NCBI GenBank assembly: GCA_012523605.1
Contig: JAAYTY010000084.1
Location: 1-7,148, forward strand
Direction: 5' to 3'
DNA: 7,148 nt
Source of the DNA: Candidatus Fermentibacterota bacterium
GTDB lineage: Bacteria > Fermentibacterota > Fermentibacteria > Fermentibacterales > Fermentibacteraceae
The number at the start of each line of letters is the position of its first letter. Position 1 is the stretch's first letter. The notes under the pieces are model-generated. The model was not told the origin of the DNA, searched no databases, and saw only the letters and a program-made list of their open reading frames with translations. Below, piece after piece: positions 4,417-7,148 of the stretch. Position numbers and translations under genes: made by a program.

Positions 4417-5868
4417 TTGCTGCCGGTAGCGCTGCTCCTGCTGATCGCAGTATCCGCATGGTCCCAGTGCCCGCTCGGACTCACTCCCGAAGAGGCCTGC
4501 AACTCCGCTGCTCCTACCTGCAGGTTCTTCGATGATGCCGATGGCGACGGTCAATGCGACAATCCCTCCCCAGCCGCATCCGAATCGTCGGATTCCGTCT
4601 CCGTTCCCCCCGTCGAGGAGCCCGGCACTCCCACTTCGGATGTTCATCCCGACTCCTCCGCCACAACCCCGGATTACGTTCCCGATTCCGGCGGGACACC
4701 TGGAGAGCCCGATGATGTCTTCACTCCCGTGCTCGAACCATCCGATACCACTGCCGCGGGCCCGGGGGAAATCCACTCGGACACCCTGCTTGCGAACCCT
4801 GTCGAAGCGGCGGGGGATACGCTCACAGCACCGGCAAGCAGGTGTCCGCTCGGATACGCCCCTCTCGAAGCATGCCATGCTGATTCGCCCGGCTGTGCCC
4901 TGTTCGTGGATGCCGATGGAGATTCCTTCTGCGATAACCCCGGTCCTCAGCTATCCCCCGATTCGGCTGTTGCCGGGCCCGACACGACGCCGCGAAGAGC
5001 AATCGCCGTTAACGGCTGCCCCCTGAGCCTGCCGCCTGCGGCCGCATGTCCGTTCGAGAGCCGTCTGTGCCCGCACTGGCTGGGCTGGAATGTTTCTTCA
5101 TCCTGTTTGAATCCCTCACATGGATTCACCAGGGGGACATCCATGCTCGCGATCACCGCCGCTCTTCTCATCACCGCGACGTTCCTCTCGAGAAGGATCC
5201 GCGGCAGGAGGAACCGGAAGAAAGCGAAGATCTCCCGCACGATCGTCCTCGTGCTTTCGCTCGCACTTCTCGGCTTCGCTCTGCAGGGCTGCTACTGCCC
5301 TCTGGGCCTCTTTCAGTTCATGCTGATTCCGGGGATGCTCGCGGGAGTCCTGGGCTGGATCGGCATGACCATCCTGCTGTTCCCTGTTGTCCACGCCATG
5401 CTGTTCGGCAGGGTTTACTGCGGATGGGCATGCCCGATGGGCGCATTGCAGGAGCTTCTGGGAAGGCTTCCCGTAAAGGGAAAGCCTTCGATCCCCCGCA
5501 GGGCGGATGCTCTGCTCCTGAAGCTCAGGTATGTCCTCGCGATCCTCTTTACGGCCGCTGTCGTCCTTGCGGGAAGAGGTATCGTCGATGCCCGATGGGG
5601 AGCCCTGTTCTGCAGTGTCGATCCCTTCCACACCGTTTTCTCTCTCTTCATCGCGGGGAGCCTTCTTTCGGCAGTGATTCTCGTGATCCTCTCCGTGTTC
5701 TTCGGCCGGTTCTTCTGCCGCTACCTGTGCTTCTACGGCGTGATCCTGGGACTTGCCTGCAGGGTGGGCCTGTGGACGCGCCTGTGCAGGCTGGTCCGCT
5801 CGCGCGAGATGTCGTGCGCCGGGTCGTCCGGAGAGCAGTCCTGCGAGGTGGGATCGGCGGAGGATTAG
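4417..5868 (+). CDS. membrane 4Fe-4S (NapH-like, Fer4_5) electron-transfer protein with exported Cys-rich repeats
   Basis: A 483-residue product. The start is TTG 4417 after AAGGGA (4406-4411) with 5-nt spacing; a TAG at 4396 leaves little room for another start. Residues 1-16 form a signal sequence. The exported part holds three repeats with identical cysteine spacing (10/7/12): C18-C28-C35-C47, C143-C153-C160-C172 and C201-C211-C218-C230. The first two contain DxDGDxxCDNP, like Ca-binding loops; the third lacks the acidic loop. A Pro/Ser/Asp-rich linker (about 51-140) separates the first two. From residue 242 there are about six membrane segments. GRVYCGWACPMGALQEL (331-347) is the hallmark of NapH-like Fer4_5 proteins; the matching second site, GRFFCRYLCFYGVILGL (430-446), has Phe where the family usually has Pro. 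The C-terminal ferredoxin domain common in relatives is missing; only scattered Cys (448, 457, 467, 476) remain. It likely passes electrons across or along the membrane; its partner is unknown. It ends in TAG. Confidence 0.85.
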   Translation: MLPVALLLLIAVSAWSQCPLGLTPEEACNSAAPTCRFFDDADGDGQCDNPSPAASESSDSVSVPPVEEPGTPTSDVHPDSSATTPDYVPDSGGTPGEPDDVFTPVLEPSDTTAAGPGEIHSDTLLANPVEAAGDTLTAPASRCPLGYAPLEACHADSPGCALFVDADGDSFCDNPGPQLSPDSAVAGPDTTPRRAIAVNGCPLSLPPAAACPFESRLCPHWLGWNVSSSCLNPSHGFTRGTSMLAITAALLITATFLSRRIRGRRNRKKAKISRTIVLVLSLALLGFALQGCYCPLGLFQFMLIPGMLAGVLGWIGMTILLFPVVHAMLFGRVYCGWACPMGALQELLGRLPVKGKPSIPRRADALLLKLRYVLAILFTAAVVLAGRGIVDARWGALFCSVDPFHTVFSLFIAGSLLSAVILVILSVFFGRFFCRYLCFYGVILGLACRVGLWTRLCRLVRSREMSCAGSSGEQSCEVGSAED

Positions 5869-5898
5869 GCGGACGGAGCCGGTCACTCCTGCGATTCG

Positions 5899-5925
5899 GG
5901 GGCGGTGCTGCCGCCCCTTCGTTTG
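5899..5925 (+). terminator. intrinsic terminator after the 4Fe-4S protein
   Basis: GGGGCGG (5899-5905) and CCGCCCC (5911-5917) form a 7-bp GC stem with a TGCTG loop, followed by TTCGTTTG. It is 30 bp after the TAG at 5868 and upstream of the transporter promoter, so the two genes are probably separate transcription units. Confidence 0.65.
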
Positions 5926-5948
5926 TCCGGGCGGAGGCTTCCAGGGTC

Positions 5949-5977
5949 TTGACCCGGCTTCGGTCTGCCGAGACAAT
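5949..5977 (+). promoter_or_regulatory. sigma70-type promoter of the NSS transporter
   Basis: TTGACC (5949-5954, five of six) and GACAAT (5972-5977, four of six) are separated by exactly 17 bp. Transcription would start near 5984, leaving a leader of about 20 nt that carries the AAGGAGG ribosome-binding site. Confidence 0.7.
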
Positions 5978-6003
5978 ACCGCATCTGTTCGAAGGAGGGG
6001 GAA

Positions 6004-7148
6004 ATGGCAGCAGGAAGAGAAACCTGGAGCAGCCGGACTGCTTTCGTACTGGCCGCCATCGGGTCGGCTATCGGCCTGGGCAATGTCTGGCGCTTCCCCT
6101 ACATAGCGTATCAGAACGGCGGAGGCGCCTTCCTGGTGGCATACGCCATCTGCCTCCTGCTCGCGGGCATACCACTTCTCATGCTGGAGTTCGGCCTGGG
6201 GCACAGCACCCGGCAGGCAGCCCCGGGGGCATTCGCGAAGATCCATCCCCGTCTTCAGTGGTTCGGCTGGTTCGCGGTCGGCGTAGGCTTCGTGATCTGT
6301 ACCTACTACGCCGTGATCATGGGCTGGTGCATGAACTACACCTGGGAAGCTGTTACACTGGGCTGGGAGAAGCAGACTCCCATCGCTGCCGACACCTCGA
6401 TAGCTCTCTGCAGGACGACGCTGGATGACACGGAGGTCCTCTCCCCGGTGCCGGATTCGCTGGAGGGGCGGCCCTATACCTCGCCATCGGGGGCAACGGG
6501 CACCGTCGTTTCGGAGCCGACCACGATCGTATCGTACGCCGGATCGCTGATCGCCTTTCCGACCAGGGCACAGGCCGAAGCCTTCGTACGGAATCCGTTC
6601 CTTCCCGCGGGGGAGGTTCTGGGTTCGGCGGAGAGCGACGAAACGGCCATCCTGCCGGAAACGCCGGAAGAACTCCTCGGCAGGCAGTACCTCTCTCCCT
6701 GCACATCACCCGCACCGGGTCAGACATGGATCGTATCACGTACGGCAACCCTTCTGGTGGCGCACGGGGGCTATCTGTACGCATTCCCCTCCGTCGGCTC
6801 GGCATCCGCATATCTCGGGTCGCCTGAAGACTTCTTCTACAACCGCTTCCTGGGTCTTACCAGCCGCCCCTGGGACATGGGCACCTTCCGCTGGCCCATC
6901 CTGATCGGCTTCACACTCTCCTGGATTTGGATCATCGCCAGTATCTGGAAGAGCACCAAGACTGTCGGCAAGGTGGTCTTCTACACCGTCACCATCCCCT
7001 GGGCGCTTCTCATCGTCTTCATGATCCGGGGCATGACGCTGCCCGGGGCGGCCGAGGGGCTGAGCTACTATCTCACCCCGATATGGTCGAAGCTGGCCGA
7101 TCCGCAGATATGGCTGGCGGCCATCACGCAGATCTTCTTCAGCCTCAG
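6004..7148 (+). CDS. sodium-coupled NSS (SNF/LeuT-type) transporter with a long inserted loop; runs off the window
   Basis: ATG 6004-6006 follows AAGGAGGGGG closely; 381 codons are in the window. TM1 (about residues 13-34) reads GSAIGLGNVWRFPY, the signature of Na+-dependent neurotransmitter/amino-acid symporters; G20, A22, I23 and N27 match LeuT positions that line the two Na+ sites. NGGGAF (38-43) and a second helix ending in PLLMLEFGLG follow. TM3 is about 86-117, TM4 about 297-314 and TM5 about 324-342. The frame ends in QIFFSL, the start of the unwound TM6 substrate site, so roughly half the protein is missing. In LeuT the TM3-TM4 loop is about 40 residues; here it is about 180, including two imperfect repeats (154-200 and 225-275) that share LxGRxYxSP, VSxxT and a G-x-L-x-AFP core. 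The substrate cannot be told from the sequence; amino acids are usual for bacterial members. It is probably a single gene with its own promoter. Confidence 0.93.
   Translation, partial: MAAGRETWSSRTAFVLAAIGSAIGLGNVWRFPYIAYQNGGGAFLVAYAICLLLAGIPLLMLEFGLGHSTRQAAPGAFAKIHPRLQWFGWFAVGVGFVICTYYAVIMGWCMNYTWEAVTLGWEKQTPIAADTSIALCRTTLDDTEVLSPVPDSLEGRPYTSPSGATGTVVSEPTTIVSYAGSLIAFPTRAQAEAFVRNPFLPAGEVLGSAESDETAILPETPEELLGRQYLSPCTSPAPGQTWIVSRTATLLVAHGGYLYAFPSVGSASAYLGSPEDFFYNRFLGLTSRPWDMGTFRWPILIGFTLSWIWIIASIWKSTKTVGKVVFYTVTIPWALLIVFMIRGMTLPGAAEGLSYYLTPIWSKLADPQIWLAAITQIFFSL

Noticed and set aside
4321..4878. Minus-strand open frame opposite the start of the 4Fe-4S gene
   Set aside because: It is an Arg/Gly-rich shadow of the Pro/Ser-rich linker and crosses the terminator hairpin.
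5116..6246. Long minus-strand open frame (376 codons)
   Set aside because: It lies opposite two well-supported plus-strand genes with clear family motifs and is Arg/Pro/Gln-rich with no domain; it is a GC-driven shadow.
5046..6428. Long plus-strand open frame (460 codons) in another phase
   Set aside because: It overlaps the 4Fe-4S protein, a terminator, a promoter and the NSS transporter; its composition is Arg/Pro/Gly-rich and without recognisable motifs.

Overview
The window looks like chromosomal DNA from a GC-rich bacterium with a Gram-negative-type envelope. Several genes encode proteins with N-terminal signal peptides, one has a gingipain-type (peptidase C25) prodomain look, and two secreted proteins share a C-terminal tag, LEP-x-[ST]-[WF]-G-x-IK-x-x-F. 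This combination fits the FCB-like candidate phyla, but that placement is inference; nothing here fixes the taxonomy. Promoters with good TTGACA-like -35 boxes recur, and the tRNA encodes its own CCA.

Layout. (1) 1-278, minus: N-terminus of a secreted, possibly C25-type peptidase, with a good promoter and a nine-G tract just before its GTG start. (2) 549-841: a hairpin-rich repeat element (copy A). (3) 954-1562, minus, and 1625-3033, plus: a tightly spaced divergent pair of secreted proteins of unknown function. The plus-strand gene is frameshifted near 2210-2221, and its 3' end runs into a remnant of the hairpin element. (4) 2965-3421: an almost unbroken hairpin array made of a remnant (copy C), a full copy (copy B, 278 bp, six differences from A) and two extra hairpins. 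It ends 2 bp from a tRNA-Asp(GTC) gene at 3423-3500, minus. (5) 3707-4327, plus: a small secreted protein with the C-terminal tag, interrupted by one in-frame TGA, then a terminator. (6) 4417-5868, plus: a membrane 4Fe-4S protein with an exported Cys-rich repeat domain, then a terminator. (7) 6004 to the window end: an Na+-coupled NSS (LeuT-type) transporter with its own promoter and an unusually long, internally repeated second extracellular loop.

The right third (from about 4350) is ordinary, intact housekeeping or accessory DNA. The left two thirds is a dynamic zone of secreted-protein genes, hairpin repeats and a tRNA, with two of four genes broken. The strongest unexplained signal is the hairpin element: every base that differs between copies A and B falls in a predicted loop or bulge, never in a paired stem, as expected for a sequence under structural selection. 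Secondary signals are the shared C-terminal tag, the TGA codon followed by a small hairpin, and the duplicated YHS-like insert in the transporter. No operon is evident; most genes seem to be single transcription units.
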